This document shows, piece after piece, positions 24,718-33,254 of a stretch of 64,000 nucleotides of DNA (positions are counted from its first letter, which is position 1; the number at the start of each line of letters is the position of its first letter). The stretch is from Paraburkholderia lacunae (GTDB taxonomy: Bacteria; Pseudomonadota; Gammaproteobacteria; Burkholderiales; Burkholderiaceae). Made by a program: the position numbers and the translations under genes. The stretch is taken from contig NZ_QHKS01000016.1 in NCBI RefSeq assembly GCF_003353175.1, forward strand, positions 1-64,000, given 5' to 3'. The notes below the pieces were generated by a model, which was not told the DNA's origin, searched no databases, and saw only the letters and a program-made list of their open reading frames with translations.

Positions 24718-25848
24718 TCAGAACTTGTGGCGGATACCCACGGTCACGGTAGCCTGCTTGCTGGAACCCGAATCGCCCGTCGCCGAACCGATGACAGCTA
24801 CAGCAGCAGTGCCCGACGAGTCTTGTGTTCCTGATGCAGTCGTGTACGCTGCCCACGCATAGACATCCGTACGCTTGCTCAGCGAATAGTCTGCTGCGAC
24901 AGCGAACTGGTTGTACTTCGCCGACGAGTTGCCGCTCGACTTCAGGTACACGTAGCCAATCTCGGTTTGCAGCGGTGCCGAGACCTGCCACACGGCGTAC
25001 ACCGAACCCGTGTTGTACTTTTCCGCCTTCTTGAACGTCGAACTGGCGTCTGCGGTGTATTCGGCGTAGCTGTAGTAGCCGCCCAAGGTCACCGCGCCGA
25101 ATACGTAGTTGCCGCCGATACGGGCATTGTTGATCGACGCGGCGGTGGAATACGCGGCGTTGACCGACGAGTTGAACAGCGAGTCCCACGTCGTCGTGCC
25201 GCGGTTCGTGCCGCTGCCGTTGCTCATGTGGTAGTAGCCCGCTGCCAGGTTGACCGGACCATTGCTGTACGCGGCTGCAGCGGCATAGCTCTGACCCGAA
25301 CCCAGCGCACCTGCCACCCCACCCAGCGAGTACATGGTTTCGAACTGGAGGCCGGACCAGGACGGTGAAGTGTATTTGATCGAGTTGTTAACGCGCGCGC
25401 TGTTGTCGGCGTTGTCGATGTCGCCCGGCGAGATGAATACGCCACCGAGGAAGCCATCGCCCTGAACCGGCTGAACCAGGTCAACCAGCGGATCGTATTG
25501 ACGCCCAGCCGTGACGGTACCCCACTTGTCGCTGCTCAGACCGACGAACGCCTGGCGGCCGAACAGGCGGCTCCCCTGACCGAGCTTGCCATTCGTCGAG
25601 TTGAAGCCGCTTTCCACCGTGAAGATCGTCTTCAGACCACCACCGAGGTCTTCCGAGCCTTTCAGGCCCCAGCGGTTGCCGGATTCGTTACCCGACGACA
25701 TGCTGATCGACTTTTTGCCGCCGTCGTTGGAGACGTACGTCAAGCCCGTATCGATGATGCCGTACAGCGTGACGCTGTTTTGTGCGTGAGCTACGCCAGT
25801 TGCGCCGAGCATGGCCAGCGAAAGCATTGCGAGTGCGGTCTTCTTCAT
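24718..25848 (-). CDS. General outer-membrane porin (OpcP/Omp38-like)
   Basis: 376 residues. Signal peptide MKKTALAMLSLAMLGATGVAHA, then the first strand SVTLYGIIDTGLTYV, the RWGLKGSEDLGGGLKTIF block, and RLFGRQAFVGLSSDKWGTVTAGRQYDP, which is the trimeric 16-stranded beta-proteobacterial porin signature. The final residues VGIRHKF carry the C-terminal Phe recognised by the BAM machinery. It forms a diffusion pore for small hydrophilic solutes. A remnant of a related porin lies at 3.6 kb. The gene is monocistronic with its own terminator. Confidence 0.93.
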   Translation of the reverse strand: MKKTALAMLSLAMLGATGVAHAQNSVTLYGIIDTGLTYVSNDGGKKSISMSSGNESGNRWGLKGSEDLGGGLKTIFTVESGFNSTNGKLGQGSRLFGRQAFVGLSSDKWGTVTAGRQYDPLVDLVQPVQGDGFLGGVFISPGDIDNADNSARVNNSIKYTSPSWSGLQFETMYSLGGVAGALGSGQSYAAAAAYSNGPVNLAAGYYHMSNGSGTNRGTTTWDSLFNSSVNAAYSTAASINNARIGGNYVFGAVTLGGYYSYAEYTADASSTFKKAEKYNTGSVYAVWQVSAPLQTEIGYVYLKSSGNSSAKYNQFAVAADYSLSKRTDVYAWAAYTTASGTQDSSGTAAVAVIGSATGDSGSSKQATVTVGIRHKF

Positions 25849-25929
25849 CTGTGTCCTTGAGTTTTTGGCTGCGGTTTTGTCGCATTGAGGAGGCGGCCCT
25901 TCATGCTCGCGCGCTGAAACGGAATCACG

Positions 25930-28269
25930 TTACGGATAGTCGCTGAACCTCGACACCGGATCGCTTCCCGTCGCCACCGGCGTATAGCCCGGCACGTTCG
26001 CGCGAAACTGGTTGAGCAAACCGTTATCCACTTGCGAAAAACCCTTCAGCTGAAGCTGCATCATCACACGCGCGCCGGTGCTCGGCGACGTCGTCGAACT
26101 GGTGGCGTTGGTGTACTTTTCGAACGCGAGACCCAGTGACCAGCAATCCGCGTCGTACTGAAGCCCTAGCAAGCCCGCGATCAACCGGTGCGCGCGCATG
26201 TCGTAATTCACTCGCGCGACGCTGACGACATTGCGCATGAGCGGCCATTGCCCGGACACGATGAACTGATTGACCGGTTGATAATCGAGCGTGCTATTGG
26301 CGCGGGTATAACGATACGCCACGTTCAATACCTGCCTGACGCCCGGCGCCCAGCCGAAGCCGGCTTCCGCATGGGTGAGGTAATGATTGGCCTGACTGTA
26401 TTCCACCGCCTGTTCCGCGGAGAAACCCGGGCCGAGCTTGTACGAAGCCCCTACGATCACACCCGTGCGCGCCACCGTCGCCAGCGAATCGCTCGTGCCG
26501 AGCGTCACGTGCGGCGCGGTGAAGTCATACTGCTGCGCGAGAACGAAGCGGGCGCGCTCGTCGCCGCTCGCGGCGTCGATGAAGCGCGTGGTCAGCGCCG
26601 CCGTGGCGCGGTTCGCATCGGACACGCGATCGTTGCCGACGAAGCTGTTTGGCATGAACAGTTCCGCCAGCCCGAAATCGGCGGTGGCGGTATCGAACAA
26701 CGGCGCGTACGACTGATTGCGGTACGGCGTGTACACGTAGAAGAGCCGCGGCTCCAGCGTCTGGATATACGATTGCCCGAACAGCCGCACGCTCCGTTCG
26801 AAGCGCATGCCCGAGTCGAGGCTGAAAGTCGGCACGTTGACGCTGAACGACTTCGGCTCGCCGGAGGGCACGTCGGTGCCGATCGACGTCAGGTCGTACG
26901 CGGCAAAGTGCCATGCGAGCTTCGGCGTGATGAACCAGCCGGGACGCTCGATCGGATAGGCAACGTAAGGGTTGAAAACGAAACGGCTGCCTTGCGTCAT
27001 ATCCGCGGTCGAGATCGTGAAGCGTGTGGCGTCCGCTTCCGCGCCGAAGTCGAAGCCGCCCACGTTGTAGCGCGCGTAATGGACGTTGACCTGCGGCTCG
27101 CGGTTATAAGTCGAATCGCTCGAAAAAGCCTGCCAGCGCTGCTCGCGGGCCAGCACGCTCCACGGCCCGTTCGAATACGTCAAGCCGGCTTCCTGTTGAT
27201 ACAGCGTGGTGGAACCAGTCGGAAACGCCACGCCCGAAGCGAGATCGGTCACGACCGTCGAATCCGAGACCCGGTTGTAGTTGACGTAGGCGCCGAAGCC
27301 CGAACCGAGATTCCAGTTCTGTTTCAGCGCGATCGAATAGCGGTCGGTTTTGGTGAGCGCATCGTGCGGCAGCCATGCCACGGAGATCGTGCCGGAATCG
27401 TTCGGCCGCAGATAGCGGTAATCCGCCGTCAGCATCGCGCCCCGGTTCGACATGATGCGAGGCGTCAGCGTGAGATCGTAGTTGGGTGCGAGGTTGAAGT
27501 AATACGGCAGCGCGACGTCGACGCCGTTGGTCGAGCCGATCGAAAACGTCGGCGGCAGAATACCGCTGCGCGGCGCGCCCGATAAGGGAAACGACAGCCA
27601 CCGGCTCGCCAGCAGCGGCACGCCCTGGAAAAACAGCACGCCGTTGTACGCAACGCCCTCGTCATTGCCGTTGTCGATATCGAATTCGGATGCCTTCAGA
27701 TACCACGCCGGCGCCGACTCGCATTGGCAGGTGCTATAGGTGCCGCGATGGACGACGGTGCGCTCGTTGTCGACCACGTCGACGCGCTGCGCGCTGCCCC
27801 ACCCGCCCGTCAGATGAAAGCGGTACTTCGGCACGCTGATGTAGCCTTCATTCGCCTCCACGTAGAAGTGCGCGTCCGGCCCGGCGAACACATTGCCGTT
27901 GTCGACCAGCTGCACGTGACCGTAGGCGTCGACCTTGTCGCTGCCCACGTCGTAATGCAGCGTGTCGCCCTTCACGATCGACGCATAACGCCGCAGTTGC
28001 GCGTGGCCCTTGAGCGAAACATCCGTGTCGGTGGTGGTCGTCACCGAATCGGCAATGGCCGCGGTGGCGGGTTTGTCGCCCGCCCGCACGGGCTGTTCGC
28101 TCAATTGCGGTGCAAGCCGCAGGCCCCAGACGCCATCGAGCGATTCCGCGATCGCGGACGCGCCCGACAGCTGCGCATGGCCGGCGAGCGGCACGCATCC
28201 GGACGTCCAGAGCATGAGCGAAACGAGTGGTCTTAAACGGAGACGTCGAAATACACTGCGCGATGTCAA
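25930..28269 (-). CDS. lptD: LptD paralogue (LPS-assembly outer-membrane protein)
   Basis: About 779 residues if started at TTG 28269. ATG 28215 is an alternative but leaves a very poor signal peptide, and longer frames run into the upstream gene. A signal region ends at GHAQLSG. An OstA/LptA-like N-terminal domain follows (DTLHYDVGSDKVDAYGHVQL, GPDAHFYVEANEGYI), then Cys-x-Cys in TCQCESAPAWYL, then a large beta-barrel with SGILPPTFSIGSTNGVDVALPYYFN and DADCW near the end. In this family the protein inserts LPS into the outer leaflet. It is not in the usual surA-pdxA neighbourhood but beside two unknown genes and a BamA paralogue, so I read it as a second, specialised copy. Confidence 0.85.
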   Translation of the reverse strand: MTSRSVFRRLRLRPLVSLMLWTSGCVPLAGHAQLSGASAIAESLDGVWGLRLAPQLSEQPVRAGDKPATAAIADSVTTTTDTDVSLKGHAQLRRYASIVKGDTLHYDVGSDKVDAYGHVQLVDNGNVFAGPDAHFYVEANEGYISVPKYRFHLTGGWGSAQRVDVVDNERTVVHRGTYSTCQCESAPAWYLKASEFDIDNGNDEGVAYNGVLFFQGVPLLASRWLSFPLSGAPRSGILPPTFSIGSTNGVDVALPYYFNLAPNYDLTLTPRIMSNRGAMLTADYRYLRPNDSGTISVAWLPHDALTKTDRYSIALKQNWNLGSGFGAYVNYNRVSDSTVVTDLASGVAFPTGSTTLYQQEAGLTYSNGPWSVLAREQRWQAFSSDSTYNREPQVNVHYARYNVGGFDFGAEADATRFTISTADMTQGSRFVFNPYVAYPIERPGWFITPKLAWHFAAYDLTSIGTDVPSGEPKSFSVNVPTFSLDSGMRFERSVRLFGQSYIQTLEPRLFYVYTPYRNQSYAPLFDTATADFGLAELFMPNSFVGNDRVSDANRATAALTTRFIDAASGDERARFVLAQQYDFTAPHVTLGTSDSLATVARTGVIVGASYKLGPGFSAEQAVEYSQANHYLTHAEAGFGWAPGVRQVLNVAYRYTRANSTLDYQPVNQFIVSGQWPLMRNVVSVARVNYDMRAHRLIAGLLGLQYDADCWSLGLAFEKYTNATSSTTSPSTGARVMMQLQLKGFSQVDNGLLNQFRANVPGYTPVATGSDPVSRFSDYP

Positions 28270-28373
28270 AACAGGTAAGTATCGGAAAGGGGAAAGAACG
28301 CGTCGGCGCGAAGAAAAACCTGGGCGTGCGCCCGTCTTGACCACCGTGTCGACCACGTGGTCCGCATACGCTG

Positions 28374-28760
28374 TTACTGCAAGGTGACGTCGCTCGAGGG
28401 GGACTCGCTCACGCCCGCCGCGCCGCCCAGCGCCTGCAGCAGATAGGGAATCTGGCCGGCCGGCAAAGAGAACGACAACCCCGCGCTGCCGGAGAGGCGA
28501 AAGCGGATCACGACCATTTCCATGCCGTTGAGGCGCCCGACTTCCCAGCCCTGACAATGCAGCGCGAAGCCCATTTGCTGATTGTTATGAATCACGCGGT
28601 CGGCGTGCTCGATCGCATTCGGCAGCGCCACCAGCAGATCGTTGAGCACCGAACGGTGCAACGCCGCCGTGGGCTGATCGCCGTGAATCAGCAGATATTG
28701 GCCGTCCGCGGTCAATTGCATATTGGTGATCGAATTCAACATGAAGGTCGCGTCAGACAT
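28374..28760 (-). CDS. Uncharacterised 128-residue protein beside the LptD paralogue
   Basis: Start at ATG 28760 with GGAGGG nine bases upstream; longer frames toward 28937 lack support. No signal peptide. The sequence alternates short strands and amphipathic helices (MLNSITNMQLTADGQYLLIH, HRSVLNDLLVALPNAIEHAD) and ends with a Ser-rich tail. I recognise no family. Its start overlaps the end of the upstream 62-residue ORF by eight bases, so the two are translationally coupled, and the LptD paralogue follows about 100 bases later. It may belong to the same accessory outer-membrane function. Confidence 0.65.
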   Translation of the reverse strand: MSDATFMLNSITNMQLTADGQYLLIHGDQPTAALHRSVLNDLLVALPNAIEHADRVIHNNQQMGFALHCQGWEVGRLNGMEMVVIRFRLSGSAGLSFSLPAGQIPYLLQALGGAAGVSESPSSDVTLQ

Positions 28761-28941
28761 GCCAGGCACCCTCCTGCGTGCTCGCGGCGCGGGCCGGCGT
28801 CCTGCTTTGCGCCACGCTCGCCGTGCGCCCGGCGTAGCGCGACGTGAACAGCGACGCCATGGCGAGCTGTGCTGAAAAGATCGGTGCTGAACTGACGCGC
28901 AAGACCGCTGCAAGAACTGCCGGGGACAGTAATTCAATCAT
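28753..28941 (-). CDS. Uncharacterised 62-residue protein, first of the lptD-paralogue operon
   Basis: ATG 28941 follows GGAGAAG with normal spacing and the ORF ends inside the start region of the next gene. The first 35 residues are hydrophobic-amphipathic (IELLSPAVLAAVLRVSSAPIF), the rest is basic and Ser/Thr-rich. No family recognised. Coupling to the next gene and its place as first gene divergent from the BamA paralogue argue that it is real. Confidence 0.5.
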   Translation of the reverse strand: MIELLSPAVLAAVLRVSSAPIFSAQLAMASLFTSRYAGRTASVAQSRTPARAASTQEGAWHV

Positions 28942-29291
28942 GACCACTTCTCCAAATCGCGTAACGCAGGTAGCGGAATCGACAATTTGACGATATCAGC
29001 GCAAGCGCGCCGCTGGGTTACACGCGCCCTACGCATCCTTCGGTTCTGTAACCCATTATTTCGGCGCAAACGCTGTGATGCGCAGCGGCTCGCGCATCCG
29101 GCACGCCAGTCACGTTATCAACCTTAATGGGCAGAAAGTTTTCAGTAACGATCGGCGGCAAACACGTCCCTATACTTCGCGCTTTCCAGAGCCATGGAAC
29201 GTCATTTCGAACGCATCGCTTTCTTTTCGACCTTTGCCTTCGAGCGTTGTCATCTGCGCTCCGCGCGCTGCATCAGGACTGAAAACCCAAG
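28942..29291. other. Divergent control region between the lptD- and bamA-paralogue operons
   Basis: 350 bases with no gene. Both transcription units start from it, so it should contain two outward promoters. A T-rich patch (TTATCAACCTTAATGG near 29116) is the most promoter-like feature toward bamA. Confidence 0.5.
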
Positions 29292-31601
29292 ATGAACCTT
29301 CAAGTTTTAACGAGCCGACTGGCCGGCGCGCTCTCGCTCGCCGGCATCACGCTGACAACCGGCACGGCACATGCCGCCCCGCCGTTCGTGGTACAGGACA
29401 TCCGCATCGAGGGATTGAAACGCGCCGAGCCCGGCACCGTGTTCGCCTACCTGCCCATCAAGCAGGGCACCACGTTCACCGACGACAAGGCTTCCGAAGC
29501 CATTCGCGCGCTCTACGCCACGGGCTTCTTCAACGACGTGCAGATCTCGACCGAGGGCAACGTCGTCATCGTTCGCGTTCAGGAGCGTCCAGCCGTCGGC
29601 ACGATCGACTTCGCGGGCATCCACGAATTCGACAAGGAAAATCTCACCAAGGCGCTCAGTTCGGTCGGTTTGTCGCAAGGCCGTTACTACGACAAGGCGC
29701 TGGTCGACAAGTCCGAACAGGAATTGAAGCGCCAATACCTGACGCGCGGCTACTACGCCGCCGAAGTCACCACCACGATCACGCCGATCGACCGCAATCG
29801 CGTGGCGGTGCTGTTCTCGGTGGCCGAAGGGCCGAGCGCGAAGATCCGCCAGGTCAACCTCATCGGCAACGAGGTGTTCAGCACCGATACGCTGCGCGAC
29901 GAGATGCAGCTGTCCACGCCGAACTGGTTCTCGTGGTACACGAGGAACGACCTGTACGCGAAAGACAAGCTCACCGGCGATCTGGAACATGTCCGCTCGT
30001 ACTACCTGAATCGCGGCTACCTCGAGTTCAACATCGAGTCGACCCAGGTATCGCTGACGCCGGACAAGAAAGACATGTATCTGACGGTCACGCTGCATGA
30101 AGGCGAGCCGTACACGATCTCATCGATCAAACTCGCGGGCAATCTGCTCGATCGCGAGGCCGAATTGAACAAGCTGATCAACATCAAGGCGGGCGAGCGC
30201 TTCTCCGCGGAAAAACTGCAGGCCGCCACCAAGGCAGTCGTCGATAAACTCGGCGAATACGGCTATGCGTTCGCCACCGTCAATGCGCTGCCGAAAATCG
30301 ACCAGCAGCATCACACGGTCGACCTGACGCTGCAGGTGGACCCGAGCCGCCGCGTCTACATCCGTCATATCAACGTGATCGGCAACACGCGCACGCGCGA
30401 CGAAGTGGTACGCCGCGAAATGCGCCAGCTCGAAAGCTCATGGTTCGACGCGAACCGCCTCCTGCTGTCGAAAGACCGGGTCAACCGCCTCGGCTACTTC
30501 ACCGATGTGGACGTGACCACCGTGCCGGTGGAAGGTTCGCCGGACCAGGTCGACGTGGACGTCAAGGTGGCCGAAAAACCGACCGGCGCGATCACGCTGG
30601 GTGCGGGCTTTTCGTCGACCGACAAGGTGGTGCTCTCGGCCGGCATCTCGCAGGACAACGTATTCGGCTCGGGCACGAGTCTCGCGATGAACGTGAATAC
30701 CGCCAAGACGTACCGTACGTTGACGGTGACGCAAACCGATCCGTACTTCACGGTGGACGGCATCAAGCGGATCACGGACGTCTACTACCGCACGAGCTAT
30801 CCGCTCTATTACTACACCGATACGAGCTTTCGCATCGTCACCGTCGGCGCGGACCTGAAATTCGGCATTCCGTTCTCCGAATCGGACACGGTTTATTTCG
30901 GCCTCGGGATCGAACAGAACCGGCTTACGACGGATTCCTCAACGCCGCAGAGTTATAAGGACTACGTGGCCGAATTCGGCCACGTGGTGAACAACGTGCC
31001 CGCCACGGTGGGCTGGGCCCGCGACAATCGCGACAGCGCGCTGGTGCCGAGCCGCGGCTATTTCCTGCAAGGCAACGGCGAAGTCGGTACGCCGGCCGGC
31101 GGCACTGAGTACTACAAGACGGACGTGCAGGCGCAGTACTACTATTCGTTCTCGCGCGGCTACATTCTCGGCCTGAACCTTCAGGGCGGTTATGGCAACG
31201 GCTTCGCCGGCAAGGCGTATCCGATCTTCAAGAACTACTACGCGGGCGGCATCGGCTCGGTGCGCGGCTATGAATCCGGCTCGCTCGGCCCGACCGACAA
31301 GACGACCGGCGACCCGATCGGCGGCTCGCGCATGGTCGTAGCGAATGTCGAGATGACCTTCCCGTTGCCGGGCAGCGGATGGGACCGGACGCTGCGCGTC
31401 TTCACGTTCCTCGACGCGGGCAATGTCTGGGGCGACGAAGGCAACAGCACCGGCGCTAACGGCTTGCGCTACAGCTACGGCGCGGGACTGGAATGGATTT
31501 CGCCGATCGGGCCGCTGAAGCTGTCGCTCGGATTCCCGGTCGTCAAGCACGCGACGGATAAGTATCAGAAGTTCCAGTTTCAGATCGGCACGTCGTTCTG
31601 A
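29292..31601 (+). CDS. bamA: BamA paralogue (Omp85-family outer-membrane assembly factor)
   Basis: 769 residues, full BamA length. Signal peptide ending GTAHAAP, five POTRA domains (residues about 25-420; POTRA1 opens FVVQDIRIEGLKRAEPGTVFAYLP, POTRA5 near RVYIRHINVIGNTRTRDEV) and a 16-strand barrel. The Omp85 loop-6 motif is VRGYESGSLGP, and the end is FQFQIGTSF with a C-terminal Phe. BamA folds proteins into the outer membrane. The canonical bamA lies between rseP and ompH/skp-lpxD in this group. Here its neighbours are a dehydrogenase and an LptD paralogue, so this is a second copy. No accessory lipoprotein gene is present. Confidence 0.88.
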   Translation: MNLQVLTSRLAGALSLAGITLTTGTAHAAPPFVVQDIRIEGLKRAEPGTVFAYLPIKQGTTFTDDKASEAIRALYATGFFNDVQISTEGNVVIVRVQERPAVGTIDFAGIHEFDKENLTKALSSVGLSQGRYYDKALVDKSEQELKRQYLTRGYYAAEVTTTITPIDRNRVAVLFSVAEGPSAKIRQVNLIGNEVFSTDTLRDEMQLSTPNWFSWYTRNDLYAKDKLTGDLEHVRSYYLNRGYLEFNIESTQVSLTPDKKDMYLTVTLHEGEPYTISSIKLAGNLLDREAELNKLINIKAGERFSAEKLQAATKAVVDKLGEYGYAFATVNALPKIDQQHHTVDLTLQVDPSRRVYIRHINVIGNTRTRDEVVRREMRQLESSWFDANRLLLSKDRVNRLGYFTDVDVTTVPVEGSPDQVDVDVKVAEKPTGAITLGAGFSSTDKVVLSAGISQDNVFGSGTSLAMNVNTAKTYRTLTVTQTDPYFTVDGIKRITDVYYRTSYPLYYYTDTSFRIVTVGADLKFGIPFSESDTVYFGLGIEQNRLTTDSSTPQSYKDYVAEFGHVVNNVPATVGWARDNRDSALVPSRGYFLQGNGEVGTPAGGTEYYKTDVQAQYYYSFSRGYILGLNLQGGYGNGFAGKAYPIFKNYYAGGIGSVRGYESGSLGPTDKTTGDPIGGSRMVVANVEMTFPLPGSGWDRTLRVFTFLDAGNVWGDEGNSTGANGLRYSYGAGLEWISPIGPLKLSLGFPVVKHATDKYQKFQFQIGTSF

Positions 31602-31844
31602 GTCGTAGGATTCGCTCCGCAACCATCAGGCATACGTCTTTCGTCGTTCGTTACCGGTAAGCCTGGCGAAGCGGGATTGCAAGCGGGATTGAAAGCGCGC
31701 GGTGATCCTCCGTGTCGCCCGGCACCGGGCAGCGCGATCACCCGCTCCCTGCTGGTCAGCGCGCCGGTGACTCAACAGAACCACGGCGTGCGCGGTTCAA
31801 CGCTTCGGCGCGGCGGCGCTCGGCACGCACGGACTTCGTGCTGG

Positions 31845-32795
31845 CTACTGTCTCTGATCGAGCCAATCGACAATATTGCGTACCGTATCGCCATAGAACG
31901 TCTCATACATCTCACGCGTCACATAGCCGATATGCGCTGTGGCGAGCACGTTGTCCAGCGTTCGCAACGGATGCGTCGGATCGAGCGGTTCGGTATCGTA
32001 GACGTCGAGTGCCGCACCTGCGATCCGCCCACTCCTGAGCGCAGCAGTCAACGCCGCGGTATCGACAATCGGACCGCGTGACGTGTTGACGATGCGGCTT
32101 GTCGGCTTCATTTTCGCGAGCTCTGCTGCGCCGACCAGACCTCGCGTCCGGTCGCTCAACTGAAGGTGGATCGAAAGAAAGTCGGAAGTCGCGAACAGCG
32201 TGTCCTTGTCCACCCGTTGTACGCCTTTCGATTCCGCACGCTCAGCCGTCAGGTTCTGGCTCCACGCAATCACATTCATCCGGAATGCGCGGCCGATCAC
32301 GCCGACCGCCGACCCGACATGGCCAAGCCCCAGAAGGCCAAGCGTCTTGCCGGCCAGTTGCGTTCCGAGCGTGCGCTGCCAACCGCCTTCGCGCAATGAT
32401 TGGTTCTCGACTGGAATATTGCGGGCCAGGGCCAGGATCAACGCCCATGTCATTTCGATGGTCGGTGTAGACGAGTATCCGGTGTGAGCGACCTTGACGC
32501 CGCGCTCAGCCGCCGCGTCCGTGTCGATCGACGCGTTGACCGGCCCCGTCGAGGCAATCAGCTTGAGATTGGGAAGTTGCTCAATAATCGTGCGCGTAAG
32601 TGGCGTACGTTCGCGCATGACGCATAGCACGTCGAATGGCTTCAGGCGCTCGATAATCTGCGTGGTGTCCGCCACGTGGTCGTTGAAGACGGTGAGGTCC
32701 GCACGGCCCTTCAGTGGGGACCAGTCGGCCACGTCGAGCGCGACGTTCTGGTAGTCGTCGAGAATGCCGATTCGGATAGGAGACGGGCTAGACAT
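31845..32795 (-). CDS. D-2-hydroxyacid dehydrogenase family protein
   Basis: 316 residues with a GGAGGAACAC ribosome site before ATG 32795. The NAD Rossmann motif is LGLLGLGHVGSAVG (about 152-165). The family catalytic Arg appears in VNTSRGPIVD, Glu in DVYDTEPLD and His in ATAHIGYVT. It reduces a 2-oxoacid to a D-2-hydroxyacid or the reverse, as in phosphoglycerate, glyoxylate or lactate dehydrogenases; the substrate is not evident. It reads away from the sigma-54 regulator gene and shares the intergenic region with it. Confidence 0.85.
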   Translation of the reverse strand: MSSPSPIRIGILDDYQNVALDVADWSPLKGRADLTVFNDHVADTTQIIERLKPFDVLCVMRERTPLTRTIIEQLPNLKLIASTGPVNASIDTDAAAERGVKVAHTGYSSTPTIEMTWALILALARNIPVENQSLREGGWQRTLGTQLAGKTLGLLGLGHVGSAVGVIGRAFRMNVIAWSQNLTAERAESKGVQRVDKDTLFATSDFLSIHLQLSDRTRGLVGAAELAKMKPTSRIVNTSRGPIVDTAALTAALRSGRIAGAALDVYDTEPLDPTHPLRTLDNVLATAHIGYVTREMYETFYGDTVRNIVDWLDQRQ

Positions 32796-33254
32796 GTGTT
32801 CCTCCAGAAGAATACGGGCAGGCCTCGGTGCGGGACCGCTTCAATCGAAAGCGGCCCTGAGACCACCCTTATTACGCGATGATGCGGGTCTAGTCCGGGA
32901 CGCGCCAGTAGCTTATTTTTTCGCGGCACCGCCGTTTCGTCCCCAGGAGCCCCAACGTCTCGCCGGTCTCACCGTGCCGCGGAGGCCGCCAATGCGTCGT
33001 GCCTTGATTCAGATCAAGCCCGTCGTCCCGTTCGGGGCGAACATGCAATGCATCGCCTGGTGTCCAGAAGGGCGTCTTCTCGGCCCACCGGTCGAATGCT
33101 TCGCCTCTCGAACGCATCGGAGTCACGAAGCCGCTCCAAGCCGCCAATAACCCCGGTTCTCCCGAATGGGACGTCGAATCTGGCGCGCGAATTGCTTCAG
33201 ATTGTGCCCACACGGTTCTGGCAAACGACCAGACCTGACTCGCAGGAGGAGACA
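32796..33254. other. Divergent intergenic region before the sigma-54 activator gene
   Basis: About 460 bases with no convincing gene. Several frames stay open by GC-rich chance but have no family signature. It must hold the promoters for the dehydrogenase (leftward) and the activator (rightward). I could not identify a sigma-54 site here. Confidence 0.4.

Noticed and set aside
26188..27585. A 465-codon plus-strand frame inside the LptD paralogue
   Set aside because: Antisense shadow: the minus-strand frame has continuous LptD similarity.
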